Source: Hyunsoonleella aestuarii
Lineage (GTDB): Bacteria > Bacteroidota > Bacteroidia > Flavobacteriales > Flavobacteriaceae
Reading direction: 5' to 3'
NCBI RefSeq assembly: GCF_006148925.1
Contig: NZ_VAWB01000003.1
Span: forward strand, 310,001 to 374,000
Length of the DNA stretch: 64,000 nt
Part shown: positions 17,494-26,478 of the stretch, piece by piece
Position numbering within the stretch: position 1 is the stretch's first letter
Layout of the letters: every line of letters starts with the position of its first letter
Position numbers and translations under genes: made by a program
Notes under the pieces: model-generated
What the model was told of the DNA's origin: nothing
Databases searched by the model: none
What the model saw: the letters and a program-made list of their open reading frames with translations, nothing else

Positions 17494-19872
17494 ATTATAG
17501 AAACAAAGACATGTTTCCACTGTGGGTTAGATTCATCATCTTCCAAAATTATATATGATGACAAATCGTTTTGTTGTAACGGTTGCAAAACTGTGTATGA
17601 GATTTTCTCCGAAAACAATTTAACTTGCTATTACGATTTACAGCAAGCTCCAGGGGCAACTCCAAAAGAAATAGAAGGTAAATATAACTTTTTAGACAAC
17701 TCTAAGATTGTTGAAAACCTGCTTGAATTTAATGATGGCAGAACACAAATTGTCACCTTATACATACCACATATTCATTGCAGTTCTTGTATTTGGATTT
17801 TGGAAAACCTAAATAAATTACATCCTTCTATAATTTCATCAATCGTGAATTTTGGAAAGAAAACAGTTCGGGTCAATTATCATACGGAACATTTTTCTTT
17901 AAAAGATTTAGTTAAACTTTTAAGTAGTATTGGCTATGAGCCTTTTATAAGCTTAGATGATTATAGCGTTGGAAAAAAGAATGTAGACCGCTCTCTTATT
18001 TATAAGCTAGGTGTTGCTGGTTTTGCTTTTGGAAACATAATGTTTTTGTCATTTCCTGAGTATTTTCAGGTGAGTGGATTTTGGATTGAAAAATACGCAC
18101 CCGTTTTTAGATGGTTGATGTTTGCGTTTTCGTTACCTGTTTTTTTTTACTCTGCACAAGATTATTTCATTTCAGCATATAAAGGGTTACGCTCTAAAAT
18201 TTTAAATATAGATGTACCCATAGCTTTGGGTGCCGCAGTATTATTTATTAGAAGCACAGCCGAAATAGTTCTGGATATAGGCACCGGATTTTTTGATAGT
18301 TTATCAGGTCTTATTTTCTTTTTATTACTTGGAAAGTTTTTTCAGCAGAAAACCTATAGCTTTTTGTCTTTTGAACGCGACTACAAATCCTACTTCCCTA
18401 TTGGAATTACCAAAATTGATTCTGATAATTCTGAATCATCTATTCAAGTTTATGATATTAAAAAAGGTGATAGACTTTTAATTAGAAATGAAGAATTGAT
18501 TCCTGTGGATTGTATTTTGATAAAAGGAAAAGCCCGCATTGATTATAGTTTTGTTACTGGAGAATCTGAGGCTGTATCAAAACAATCTGGAGATAAATTA
18601 TTCGCTGGAGGAAAACAACTAAATGGCAGTATTGAAGTTGATGTTTTAAAAACTGTCGAACAAAGTTACTTGACGCAATTATGGAGTAATGATGTGTTTA
18701 GCAAAAATAAAGAAGATGGTTTTACAACTTTAACTAATGCCATTAGTAAGCGATTTACTTATGCTGTTTTAAGCATTGCCTTAATTGCGACAACATATTG
18801 GATGTTTGTAGATTCCTCAAAAGCCTTGAATGTATTTACAGCAGTCTTAATAATTGCATGTCCTTGCGCCATTGCTTTGGCTGCACCTTTTACGTTTGGC
18901 AACATGCTACGCATTTTTGGTAAGCTAAAATTTTACGCTAAAAATGCTTCAGTTGTTGAGCAATTAGCTGGAATTGACACCATTATTTTTGATAAAACAG
19001 GAACTATTACAGCTAATAAAGAAACATCTATTACCTATGATGGGGTTGAACTTTCGGGGGATGAAGAATCACTTTTAAAAAGTACGCTCCGAAATTCTAA
19101 TCATCCATTAAGTAGGTCGTTATACTCCCTTTTAAATGAAAATGATATTGTGACTTTAGATGCTTACGAAGAGCATATCGGTAAAGGTATTGAAGCCAAA
19201 CACGATCAAGATTCTATAAAAATTGGTTCTGCGCCTTTTGTCGGTTATACTTCTGAAACTGCTACTTTAAATACCGCAGTCCATATAAGTACCAATAATA
19301 CCTACAAAGGGAGGTTCACATTTTACAACAAGTATAGAAAAGGGCTTTCTAAATTATTTAATAAACTGAAAAAGGATTATGATTTAGTTATTCTTTCTGG
19401 GGATAATTCTGGTGAGCAAGAGAATTTAACGAAGCTACTGCCCGCTAAAACAAAATTATTTTTTAATCAGAAACCTGAAGATAAGCTAGAGTATATAAAA
19501 CACCATCAAAATTCTGGTGCTAAAGTGCTGATGATTGGAGATGGTTTAAATGATGCAGGTGCTTTGGCACAGAGCAATGTTGGGATTGCGGTTTCGGAGA
19601 ATGTGAATGTGTTTTCGCCGGCTTGTGATGCGATTATGGATGCTGCAAAATTTAATCAACTATATCATTTCATTAAGGCTTCAAAATCGGCTATAAAAAT
19701 TATAAAGTGGAGCTTTTTACTATCACTAATTTATAACAGCGTTGGGCTTTATTTTGCAGTTACAGGGCAATTAGCCCCAGTGATTGCTGCAATTTTAATG
19801 CCTTTAAGCTCAATTAGTATTGTGGTATTTACCACAATTTGCACCAATGTTTTAGGGCGACAATTAAAATGA
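17494..19872 (+). CDS. ccoI: Heavy-metal (copper) translocating P-type ATPase, CcoI/FixI type
   Basis: Exports copper for assembly of the cbb3 oxidase. The protein starts with a Cys-rich domain (TCFHCG...SFCCNGCKTVYEIF), followed by an HMA-type metal-binding site (HCSSCIW). Later come TGES (VTGESEAV), the transmembrane CPC motif (IACPCAIALA), the phosphorylation motif DKTGT and the hinge GDGLNDAG. The frame is open from 17428, but that ATG is within the operator. Downstream of the predicted start site (~17475) there is no in-frame ATG, GTG or TTG before the conserved Cys domain. An ATT at 17494 (giving a 792-residue protein) is the best candidate, though ATA 17497 is also possible. It lies directly upstream of ccoS-ccoNO. 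Confidence 0.9.
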   Translation: MIETKTCFHCGLDSSSSKIIYDDKSFCCNGCKTVYEIFSENNLTCYYDLQQAPGATPKEIEGKYNFLDNSKIVENLLEFNDGRTQIVTLYIPHIHCSSCIWILENLNKLHPSIISSIVNFGKKTVRVNYHTEHFSLKDLVKLLSSIGYEPFISLDDYSVGKKNVDRSLIYKLGVAGFAFGNIMFLSFPEYFQVSGFWIEKYAPVFRWLMFAFSLPVFFYSAQDYFISAYKGLRSKILNIDVPIALGAAVLFIRSTAEIVLDIGTGFFDSLSGLIFFLLLGKFFQQKTYSFLSFERDYKSYFPIGITKIDSDNSESSIQVYDIKKGDRLLIRNEELIPVDCILIKGKARIDYSFVTGESEAVSKQSGDKLFAGGKQLNGSIEVDVLKTVEQSYLTQLWSNDVFSKNKEDGFTTLTNAISKRFTYAVLSIALIATTYWMFVDSSKALNVFTAVLIIACPCAIALAAPFTFGNMLRIFGKLKFYAKNASVVEQLAGIDTIIFDKTGTITANKETSITYDGVELSGDEESLLKSTLRNSNHPLSRSLYSLLNENDIVTLDAYEEHIGKGIEAKHDQDSIKIGSAPFVGYTSETATLNTAVHISTNNTYKGRFTFYNKYRKGLSKLFNKLKKDYDLVILSGDNSGEQENLTKLLPAKTKLFFNQKPEDKLEYIKHHQNSGAKVLMIGDGLNDAGALAQSNVGIAVSENVNVFSPACDAIMDAAKFNQLYHFIKASKSAIKIIKWSFLLSLIYNSVGLYFAVTGQLAPVIAAILMPLSSISIVVFTTICTNVLGRQLK

Positions 19873-19888
19873 AGTTATTACCGAATTT

Positions 19889-19986
19889 AGCGGGAAGTGC
19901 GCTAATAATAGCAACGGATAGGTTACAGCCTGACGAAGGAAGTGTGAGGACTTCTAGTGAATAGCCCGACCTGACAGGGAAACGCC
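19889..19986. repeat. GC-richer compact intergenic element, possible dispersed repeat or structured RNA
   Basis: Between the ccoI stop and the ccoS promoter lies about 100 bases clearly richer in G and C than the flanks. It has short self-complementary parts (for example GAAGT-GTGAGG-ACTTC around 19940-19955). It contains no plausible reading frame. It has the look of a dispersed intergenic repeat of Flavobacteriaceae, but no second copy was found in this window. Confidence 0.45.
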
Positions 19987-20004
19987 AAAGAAAATTGTAT
20001 TAAC

Positions 20005-20048
20005 ATGACAAATGTCATCTTTTATAATGAACTATGAAATTACTTTTG
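20005..20048 (+). promoter_or_regulatory. cbb3 operon promoter with Fnr-like operator ATGACAAATGTCAT
   Basis: A perfect palindrome ATGAC-AAAT-GTCAT (20005-20018) is followed by TACTTTTG (20041-20048), a perfect -7 element, with the same 36.5-base centre-to-G distance as at pflB, ccoI and hemN. No TTTG lies at -33, as expected for an activator-dependent promoter. The start codon of ccoS is 20 bases downstream of the -7 element. Confidence 0.8.
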
Positions 20049-20068
20049 AAACATAACTTCAATTAGGT

Positions 20069-20254
20069 ATGAGTGTTATATATATTTTACTAGCTATAAG
20101 TATTATAGTGGCTATTGTTTTTTTTATAGCCTTTATTGTTGCGGTGAAGCGTGGGCAGTTTGACGACAGCTACACACCTTCGGTGCGCATGTTATTTGAA
20201 GACGAATTAATTAAAGACAAATCCAATAAAACGATACTAACCAAAGAAGAATAA
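20069..20254 (+). CDS. ccoS: cbb3-type cytochrome oxidase assembly protein CcoS
   Basis: A 61-residue protein with one N-terminal transmembrane helix (residues 2-27) followed by KRGQFDDSYTPSVRMLFEDE. That tail corresponds to the conserved CcoS/FixS signature (GQFDD..P..R.L.D). CcoS is needed for cofactor insertion into cbb3 oxidase. It leads the ccoNOQP operon, 11 bases before ccoNO. Confidence 0.9.
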   Translation: MSVIYILLAISIIVAIVFFIAFIVAVKRGQFDDSYTPSVRMLFEDELIKDKSNKTILTKEE

Positions 20255-20265
20255 CAATTATAATT

Positions 20266-22458
20266 ATGGAAATGCAACAATTTCATTACGATAATAAAAT
20301 CGTTACCAAATTTCTCTACGCAACAATAATTTTTGGTGTTGTTGGAATGCTTGTAGGCCTTATTTTGGCCTTTATGTTTTTATTCCCGAACCTTACGGAT
20401 GGGATTTCGTGGCTTAGTTTTGGTCGATTGAGGCCTTTACATACAAACGCAGTTATTTTTGCTTTTGTAGGAAACGCCATGTTTGCTGGTATTTACTATT
20501 CCTTGCAACGTTTATTAAAAACACGTATGGCAAGCGACCTATTAAGTAATATTAACTTTTGGGGTTGGCAATTAATTATTGTTGCTGCGGCGATTTCACT
20601 GCCATTAGGTTACACCACATCTAAAGAATACGCTGAATTAGAATGGCCGATAGATATTGCAATCGCCCTAATTTGGGTAGTTTTTGGTGTGAATATGATT
20701 TGGACGATTTTAAAGCGTCGTCAACGTCATTTATATGTGGCAGTATGGTTTTACCTAGCTACTTTTATTACGGTTGCAGTGCTTCATATTTTTAATAGTT
20801 TAGAATTACCTGTGAGTGGACTGAAGAGTTACTCTGTTTATGCTGGTGTTCAAGATGCCTTGGTACAATGGTGGTACGGACATAATGCCGTGGCTTTCTT
20901 CTTAACCACACCGTTTTTAGGCTTAATGTACTATTTTGTGCCTAAAGCAGCCAACAGACCTGTGTATTCTTATAGACTATCTATTGTTCACTTCTGGTCG
21001 TTAATCTTTATATACATTTGGGCAGGACCTCATCACTTATTGTACACTGCCTTACCAGAATGGGCGCAAAATTTAGGTGTAGCTTTCTCAGTAATGCTAT
21101 TAATGCCTTCTTGGGGTGGTATGATAAACGGACTTTTAACGTTACGTGGAGCATGGGATAAAGTACGTACTGATCCAGTTTTAAAATTTATGGTCGTGGC
21201 TATTACGGGATATGGTATGGCAACTTTTGAAGGACCTACTCTATCACTTAAAAACGTAAATGCGATTGCTCACTTTACCGATTGGATTATTGCACACGTG
21301 CATGTTGGTGCGCTCGCATGGAATGGATTTATGGCATTTGGTATTATTTATTACTTAATTCCGAGACTATTTAAAACAAAACTTTACTCTTTAGGCTTAG
21401 CTAATTTACACTTCTGGTTAGGCACTTTAGGTATCATAATATATGCTTTACCTATGTATGTTGCTGGATTTACACAGGCTAGTATGTGGAAGCAATTTAA
21501 CCCTGATGGTACTTTGGTTTATGGCAACTTCTTAGAAACAGTTACAGAGATTATCCCAATGTATTGGATGCGTGCTATTGGTGGTACACTTTATATTGTT
21601 GGTATGCTAATTTTGGTGTATAACGTCATTGCTACCGTAAGGAATGGTAGTAGCGTACAAGATGAACTAGCTGAAGCTCCAGCTCTTGAGCGGGTAACAA
21701 AAAAACGTACATCTAGCGAAGGATGGCATACTTGGTTAGAAAGAAGACCTATTCAACTAACTTTATTAGCAACAGTTGCTATTTTAATTGGTGGTATCAT
21801 TCAGATTGTACCAACCATTATGGTAAAGTCTAACATCCCAACTATTGCAAGTGTGCACCCATATACACCATTAGAACTAGAGGGTCGAGACATTTACATT
21901 CGTGAAGGTTGTGTGGGTTGTCACTCACAAATGATTCGTCCTTTTAGAAGCGAAGTAGAACGCTATGGAGAATACTCCAAAGCAGGAGAGTTTGTTTACG
22001 ATCACCCGTTCTTGTGGGGAAGTAAACGTACAGGACCAGATTTACATCGTATAGGTGGTAAGTACTCTGATAATTGGCACTTTAACCATATGTACGATCC
22101 TCAAAGCACATCTTCTGGATCAATTATGCCACGTTATCCATGGCTAATTACAGGCAGCAGTAGTGAATTAGATAAGTCTCAAACTGAAGCCAAAATGGAA
22201 GTTATGGTAACCCTGGGGGTTCCATACACAGAAGAGGATATCGTGAATGCTCAACAGAGTATGTTAGAACAGGGAGCACAAATTGAGCAAAACTTATACA
22301 GCGATCCAGATTTTGCCAAGAATTATGAAGCTGATAAAGAATATGCCTCGGATAATGGTGAAGACTTCATAGAAATGAAAAATCGTGAAATTGTAGCACT
22401 TATTGCCTACTTGCAACGATTAGGAACAGATATTAACGTAGAATCGGCTCAAAACTAA
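20266..22458 (+). CDS. ccoNO: cbb3-type cytochrome c oxidase, fused subunits I and II (CcoN-CcoO)
   Basis: Terminal oxidase with high oxygen affinity. Residues 1-~475 are CcoN, the heme-copper subunit with twelve predicted helices and histidine-containing segments such as WYGHNAVAFF, GPHHLLYTALP and IAHVHVGALAWN. Residues ~505-730 are CcoO, a membrane-anchored cytochrome c with the heme site EGCVGCHSQMIRP and a distal Met region (IMPRYPW). Fusion of CcoN and CcoO into one polypeptide (730 residues) is usual in Bacteroidota. It is followed by ccoQ after 5 bases. Confidence 0.96.
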   Translation: MEMQQFHYDNKIVTKFLYATIIFGVVGMLVGLILAFMFLFPNLTDGISWLSFGRLRPLHTNAVIFAFVGNAMFAGIYYSLQRLLKTRMASDLLSNINFWGWQLIIVAAAISLPLGYTTSKEYAELEWPIDIAIALIWVVFGVNMIWTILKRRQRHLYVAVWFYLATFITVAVLHIFNSLELPVSGLKSYSVYAGVQDALVQWWYGHNAVAFFLTTPFLGLMYYFVPKAANRPVYSYRLSIVHFWSLIFIYIWAGPHHLLYTALPEWAQNLGVAFSVMLLMPSWGGMINGLLTLRGAWDKVRTDPVLKFMVVAITGYGMATFEGPTLSLKNVNAIAHFTDWIIAHVHVGALAWNGFMAFGIIYYLIPRLFKTKLYSLGLANLHFWLGTLGIIIYALPMYVAGFTQASMWKQFNPDGTLVYGNFLETVTEIIPMYWMRAIGGTLYIVGMLILVYNVIATVRNGSSVQDELAEAPALERVTKKRTSSEGWHTWLERRPIQLTLLATVAILIGGIIQIVPTIMVKSNIPTIASVHPYTPLELEGRDIYIREGCVGCHSQMIRPFRSEVERYGEYSKAGEFVYDHPFLWGSKRTGPDLHRIGGKYSDNWHFNHMYDPQSTSSGSIMPRYPWLITGSSSELDKSQTEAKMEVMVTLGVPYTEEDIVNAQQSMLEQGAQIEQNLYSDPDFAKNYEADKEYASDNGEDFIEMKNREIVALIAYLQRLGTDINVESAQN

Positions 22459-22463
22459 ACATC

Positions 22464-22649
22464 ATGCTAAAATTTGTAAAAAATCATATGGAGAGTATCA
22501 CTGGGATTGAAATATACCCAATCATCTCCTTACTTATATTTTTCATCTTTTTTGTAGTCTTATTTTGGTGGGTAGCAACTGCTAAGAAAGACTATATAAA
22601 AAGTGTGAGTAACCTTCCATTAGACAACCAAAACGACGATATATTATGA
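22464..22649 (+). CDS. ccoQ: CcoQ-like small subunit of cbb3 oxidase
   Basis: A 61-residue protein with a single transmembrane helix (about residues 19-42: YPIISLLIFFIFFVVLFWWVA) and a short polar tail. This is the size and topology of CcoQ/FixQ, which stabilises the oxidase. Its stop overlaps the ccoP start (ATGA), so translation is coupled. Confidence 0.85.
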   Translation: MLKFVKNHMESITGIEIYPIISLLIFFIFFVVLFWWVATAKKDYIKSVSNLPLDNQNDDIL

Positions 22650-23590
22650 GAAATTTAGTTCCATCTTGGATTCGTGTTCCAGTAGCATTCTTTATTATTT
22701 TTGGAGCCGTAGAATTCTATATTGATTCTGGAGAAAAACCTGCGTTTATAGAATATCCTCCAGTAATGCTCTTCTTACTTTTAGTACTTTTAATTCTCAT
22801 AGCAATTGAAGCCATTATTGGTGCTTTAGAAAATGTGATGCTTCATAAACTTGATAAAGAAGCAAAAGCGCGCTTTTTAGCTGAAAAAGAAAACTCGTTT
22901 AAGTTTACTTGGTTAAAAGAAACTTATATTAAACTTCTCGGACAGAAACCTCTTGAAGAAGAAGGGGAAATTATTTTGGACCATAATTATGATGGCATCA
23001 AAGAGCTAGATAATAACCTTCCTCCTTGGTGGTTATATGGGTTTTATGCAACTATAATTTTTGCAGCTATATACCTAGTAAGATATCACATTTTTGATGG
23101 AGACAGTCAATATGATGAATTGGAAACTGAATTGGCTGATGCGAGATTAGCCATAGAACAGTATAAGAAAACTGCAAAGAATTTAGTAGATATCAATACA
23201 GTAACATTACTAACAGATGCATCCGACTTAGCCTCTGGCAAGACGATTTTTGAAACAAATTGTGTAGCTTGTCATATGGCAGATGGTGGTGGTGGTATTG
23301 GACCAAACTTAACAGATGAGCATTGGATATTAGGAGGCGGTATTAAGAATATTTTCAAAACAGTATCTGAAGGTGGACGCTCTGGAAAAGGAATGATTCC
23401 TTGGAAAACACAACTTAAACCACTAGAAATGGCTCAAGTATCTAGTTATGTTCTAAGTTTTCAAGGCACTACACCTGCAAATCCTAAAGATGCAGAAGGT
23501 GATATTTGGGTAGATGAAAATACAGCAATAGAAGAGGCTAGTACAAAAGAAACTTCTGAGACTGTAACGAATTCTATTATTTCAGAATAA
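22646..23590 (+). CDS. ccoP: cbb3-type cytochrome c oxidase subunit III (CcoP)
   Basis: A 314-residue cytochrome c subunit that passes electrons to CcoNO. Two transmembrane segments lie near residues 10-25 and 35-60, with a third around 128-146. A single c-type heme site, NCVACHMADGGGGIGPNLT, is near residue 205, with a candidate axial Met in KGMIPWK near 250. Proteobacterial CcoP has two heme domains. Only one CxxCH is present here, as in other Bacteroidota. The C-terminal 40 residues are acidic and rich in Thr and Ser. Confidence 0.93.
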   Translation: MRNLVPSWIRVPVAFFIIFGAVEFYIDSGEKPAFIEYPPVMLFLLLVLLILIAIEAIIGALENVMLHKLDKEAKARFLAEKENSFKFTWLKETYIKLLGQKPLEEEGEIILDHNYDGIKELDNNLPPWWLYGFYATIIFAAIYLVRYHIFDGDSQYDELETELADARLAIEQYKKTAKNLVDINTVTLLTDASDLASGKTIFETNCVACHMADGGGGIGPNLTDEHWILGGGIKNIFKTVSEGGRSGKGMIPWKTQLKPLEMAQVSSYVLSFQGTTPANPKDAEGDIWVDENTAIEEASTKETSETVTNSIISE

Positions 23591-23627
23591 AAGTATTTAG
23601 CTAACTTAAACTATGCTAATTCTAGAT

Positions 23628-23657
23628 AACCAGTCATGTTGCAAAACTTGACTGGTT
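23628..23657 (+). other. Hairpin between ccoP and ccoG
   Basis: A 9-bp perfect stem AACCAGTCA (23628-23636) / TGACTGGTT (23649-23657) with a 12-base loop. Only three T follow, so complete termination is doubtful. It may attenuate transcription or protect the ccoNOQP message 3' end. Confidence 0.55.
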
Positions 23658-23674
23658 TCTAAATCAAAAAAACT

Positions 23675-25099
23675 GTGGAAACCCCAAAAGACGAAATATT
23701 TAGAGATTCTATTGGCACTATTACCGAAGATGGTAAGCGCGCATGGGTATTTCCGAAAAAACCTAGTGGTAGATTTTATGAATATAGAAAATATGTGAGC
23801 TACTTATTGTTAGCTTTCTTGTTTTTATCTCCATTCTTAAAAATAAACGGCAACCAATTCTTAATGTTCAATGTATTGGAACGTCGTTTTAATATTTTCG
23901 GATTTCCATTTTGGCCTCAGGACTTTCATTTATTTGTAATTTCCATGTTGATTGGGGTCGTATTTATCACACTCTTTACAGTGGCATTTGGTCGCATATT
24001 TTGTGGATGGATATGTCCGCAAACTATTTTTATGGAAATGGTTTTTAGGCGCATCGAATACTGGATTGAAGGTGATAGAAACAAACAGCGCAAACTAGAT
24101 AGACAAAAGTGGGATGCTGAAAAAATTAGAAAAAGAGGTATAAAGTTTATAGTATTTGCATTTATCTCATTTTTAATAGCCAATGTGTTTTTAGCTTATT
24201 TAATAGGTAGTGATAAACTTATAGAACATATAACAGAAGGACCTTTAGAGAATGTGAGCACCTTAATTTCTCTATTAATTTTTACGGGGGTCTTTTATTT
24301 TGTGTTTGCATGGTTTAGAGAGCAAGTATGTATTATTGCATGTCCCTATGGAAGATTACAAGGTGTTTTATTAGATACTAAATCTATTGTTGTGGCTTAC
24401 GACCACAAACGTGGAGAAGGCGAAAGTGGCAGAAAGAAATTTAGAAAAAATGAAGATCGAGAAGCTTTAGGCCATGGCGATTGTATAGATTGTATGCAAT
24501 GTGTGCATGTTTGCCCAACGGGAATTGATATTAGAAACGGTACACAACTCGAGTGTGTAAACTGTACAGCTTGTATAGATGAATGCGACCATATAATGGA
24601 AAGCATTAATTTACCAAAAGGTTTGATTCGTTATGCTAGTGAGGAAGAAATTGAGAATAACACAAAATTCAAGCTCACACCAAGAATAAAAGGTTACATA
24701 GCTGTTCTATCTATATTGATTGGTTTGTTAATTGGCATGTTGTTTTTACGAAACGATGTTGAAGCCAATGTTTTAAGATTACCTGGACAGTTGTATGAAC
24801 ATAAAGAGAATAATATAATTAGTAATGTGTTTACTTATAAATTGGTAAATAAAACTAGTAATGATATTAATCAGGTGACATTTAAACTGATGTCTCACAA
24901 AGGCACTTTAAGACTAGTTTCCACAAGCGAAGATTTCATAGTACCACGCCAGGGAATAGCTGAAGGAACTTTGTTTATTGAGATTAATAATTCAGCATTA
25001 TCTGGAGATAGAAATAAAATTAAAATAGGTGTATTTAAAGATGATAAACTTATTGAAACTACCACGGCCAATTTTTTAGGTCCACGTAGTTTTAAATAA
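23675..25099 (+). CDS. ccoG: Cytochrome c oxidase accessory protein CcoG (4Fe-4S membrane protein)
   Basis: A 474-residue membrane protein that reduces copper for cbb3 assembly in characterised homologues. It has transmembrane helices around residues 40-58, 85-105, 155-175, 190-212 and 335-355. It also has the CGWICPQT Cys motif (near 113) and a two-cluster ferredoxin segment, CIDCMQCVHVCPTG and CVNCTACIDECD (about 270-310). The C-terminal IgG-fold-like domain is the usual FixG tail. The start codon is GTG (23675), as no ATG lies in frame before the conserved N-terminus. Confidence 0.94.
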   Translation: METPKDEIFRDSIGTITEDGKRAWVFPKKPSGRFYEYRKYVSYLLLAFLFLSPFLKINGNQFLMFNVLERRFNIFGFPFWPQDFHLFVISMLIGVVFITLFTVAFGRIFCGWICPQTIFMEMVFRRIEYWIEGDRNKQRKLDRQKWDAEKIRKRGIKFIVFAFISFLIANVFLAYLIGSDKLIEHITEGPLENVSTLISLLIFTGVFYFVFAWFREQVCIIACPYGRLQGVLLDTKSIVVAYDHKRGEGESGRKKFRKNEDREALGHGDCIDCMQCVHVCPTGIDIRNGTQLECVNCTACIDECDHIMESINLPKGLIRYASEEEIENNTKFKLTPRIKGYIAVLSILIGLLIGMLFLRNDVEANVLRLPGQLYEHKENNIISNVFTYKLVNKTSNDINQVTFKLMSHKGTLRLVSTSEDFIVPRQGIAEGTLFIEINNSALSGDRNKIKIGVFKDDKLIETTTANFLGPRSFK

Positions 25100-25137
25100 C
25101 TAGTAACATTATGAATTAATACCAAAACATAAAGATT

Positions 25138-25584
25138 ATGAAAATTAATTGGGGTACCGGAATTGTATTAGCATTTATTGGCTTTATTGCCTTTATAATG
25201 TACTTTATTGTGAGCATGAATATTAATGACAAGTATAACCATGACTTGGTTAGTGAGGATTATTATGCTGATGAATTGCAATATCAAAATGAAATTAACA
25301 AGCTTAAAAATTCTGAAACTTTAGAGAATAATATTGGCTATCAAAAAACTACAGATGGCTTATTAATAAAATTTCCAAAAGAACTAGACTACACCAAAAT
25401 CAAAGGAAAAATGTTCCTATATAGACCATCTAACAAACAACTAGACTTTGAAACTGCTATTTCATTGTCTAATCCATATTTGCTCATACCTGACAAACGT
25501 TTGGTAGATGGTCGTTGGAACATTATTATTGATTGGCAATATAATGGAAAATCATATTTATTTAAAGAATCTATAAATTATTAG
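25138..25584 (+). CDS. ccoH: FixH/CcoH family protein
   Basis: A 148-residue protein with an N-terminal transmembrane helix (about residues 5-27), then YNHDLVSEDYYADELQYQNEI, the conserved FixH stretch (DYY..E..YQ). It assists cbb3 oxidase assembly. It lies between ccoG and the TauE-like gene, whose start is 1 base beyond its stop. Confidence 0.9.
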   Translation: MKINWGTGIVLAFIGFIAFIMYFIVSMNINDKYNHDLVSEDYYADELQYQNEINKLKNSETLENNIGYQKTTDGLLIKFPKELDYTKIKGKMFLYRPSNKQLDFETAISLSNPYLLIPDKRLVDGRWNIIIDWQYNGKSYLFKESINY

Positions 25585-25585
25585 C

Positions 25586-26287
25586 ATGCTATTATCTGCC
25601 TTCATATTAGGTTTACTGGGGAGTTTTCATTGCATAGGCATGTGCGGTCCCATTGCCTTTATGTTGCCTGTGGACAGAAGTAATTCCCTTAAAAAAGTAT
25701 CACAAATAACTATTTACCATTTTGGCAGGCTATTAGCATATAGCATTATTGGACTTGTATTTGGCCTAATTGGTAAAAGTCTTTACATATTTGGATTTCA
25801 ACAACAACTCTCCATAGTAATTGGAATACTAATGATATTAGTGGTACTCATTCCTCAAAAGACATTTAATAAATATAATTTTTCTAAACCTGTTTATAAA
25901 GCCATTTCAAAAGTAAAATCGGCCTTAGGATCGGCACTAAAAAAGAAAACGATGGACACGTTTTTAACAATTGGTTTCTTGAATGGTTTTTTACCCTGCG
26001 GTCTAGTTTACATGGCATTGATTGCCGCAATGGCTGGTGGTAATGCTGCTAATGGCAGTTTATATATGACCATTTTTGGTTTAGGGACTATTCCTCTTAT
26101 GACTACAGCCATATATTTAAGCCATTTTCTAAAAGGTTCTGCTAGACGATACATCCAAAAAATTATTCCGGTATTTGTTGTTTTTATTGGCGTACTTTTT
26201 ATCATACGTGGTTTAGGCCTAGGTATTCCTTACCTCTCTCCTGCTCCGGTCTACGATATGGTTTCCAATGGTGTTAATTGCCATTAA
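25586..26287 (+). CDS. Sulfite exporter TauE/SafE-type (UreH-like) membrane protein
   Basis: A 233-residue protein with about six transmembrane helices and the signature GLLGSFHCIGMCGPIAF at its N-terminus, repeated in weaker form as NGFLPCGLVYMAL near residue 135. Members of this family located in cbb3 clusters are thought to move copper or another metal for oxidase maturation. The Cys and His of the first motif are in place. It is the last gene of the cluster and translationally close-packed with ccoH. Confidence 0.88.
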   Translation: MLLSAFILGLLGSFHCIGMCGPIAFMLPVDRSNSLKKVSQITIYHFGRLLAYSIIGLVFGLIGKSLYIFGFQQQLSIVIGILMILVVLIPQKTFNKYNFSKPVYKAISKVKSALGSALKKKTMDTFLTIGFLNGFLPCGLVYMALIAAMAGGNAANGSLYMTIFGLGTIPLMTTAIYLSHFLKGSARRYIQKIIPVFVVFIGVLFIIRGLGLGIPYLSPAPVYDMVSNGVNCH

Positions 26288-26437
26288 AAGAATTAAAACT
26301 GCCTTATTATTTGTTGGTTTTTGACTTTGAAAATTAATTTATATAATTAATTATCTACTGTTTAAGTAAACTAAAACTGTTCCATAAGAAATATTTATGA
26401 GTGTTATTTACAAAATCAATAGTTTTATTTACTGATG

Positions 26438-26460
26438 TAATAGTATTACTATTATATTTG
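26438..26460 (+). promoter_or_regulatory. Promoter and candidate TetR operator of the exporter operon
   Basis: An inverted repeat TAATAGTA-T-TACTATTA (26438-26454) overlaps the -7 element TATATTTG (26453-26460), a full match to the Bacteroidota consensus. A dimeric repressor bound there would shut the promoter. The TetR gene starts 19 bases downstream. Confidence 0.6.
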
Positions 26461-26478
26461 CAATCAAATTTATTATTT

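Noticed and set aside
23628-23657. Full transcription terminator ending the cbb3 operon before ccoG
   Set aside because: The hairpin is strong but has only three T after it, and ccoG and ccoH are normally expressed with ccoNOQP. It is kept as a hairpin of uncertain role.
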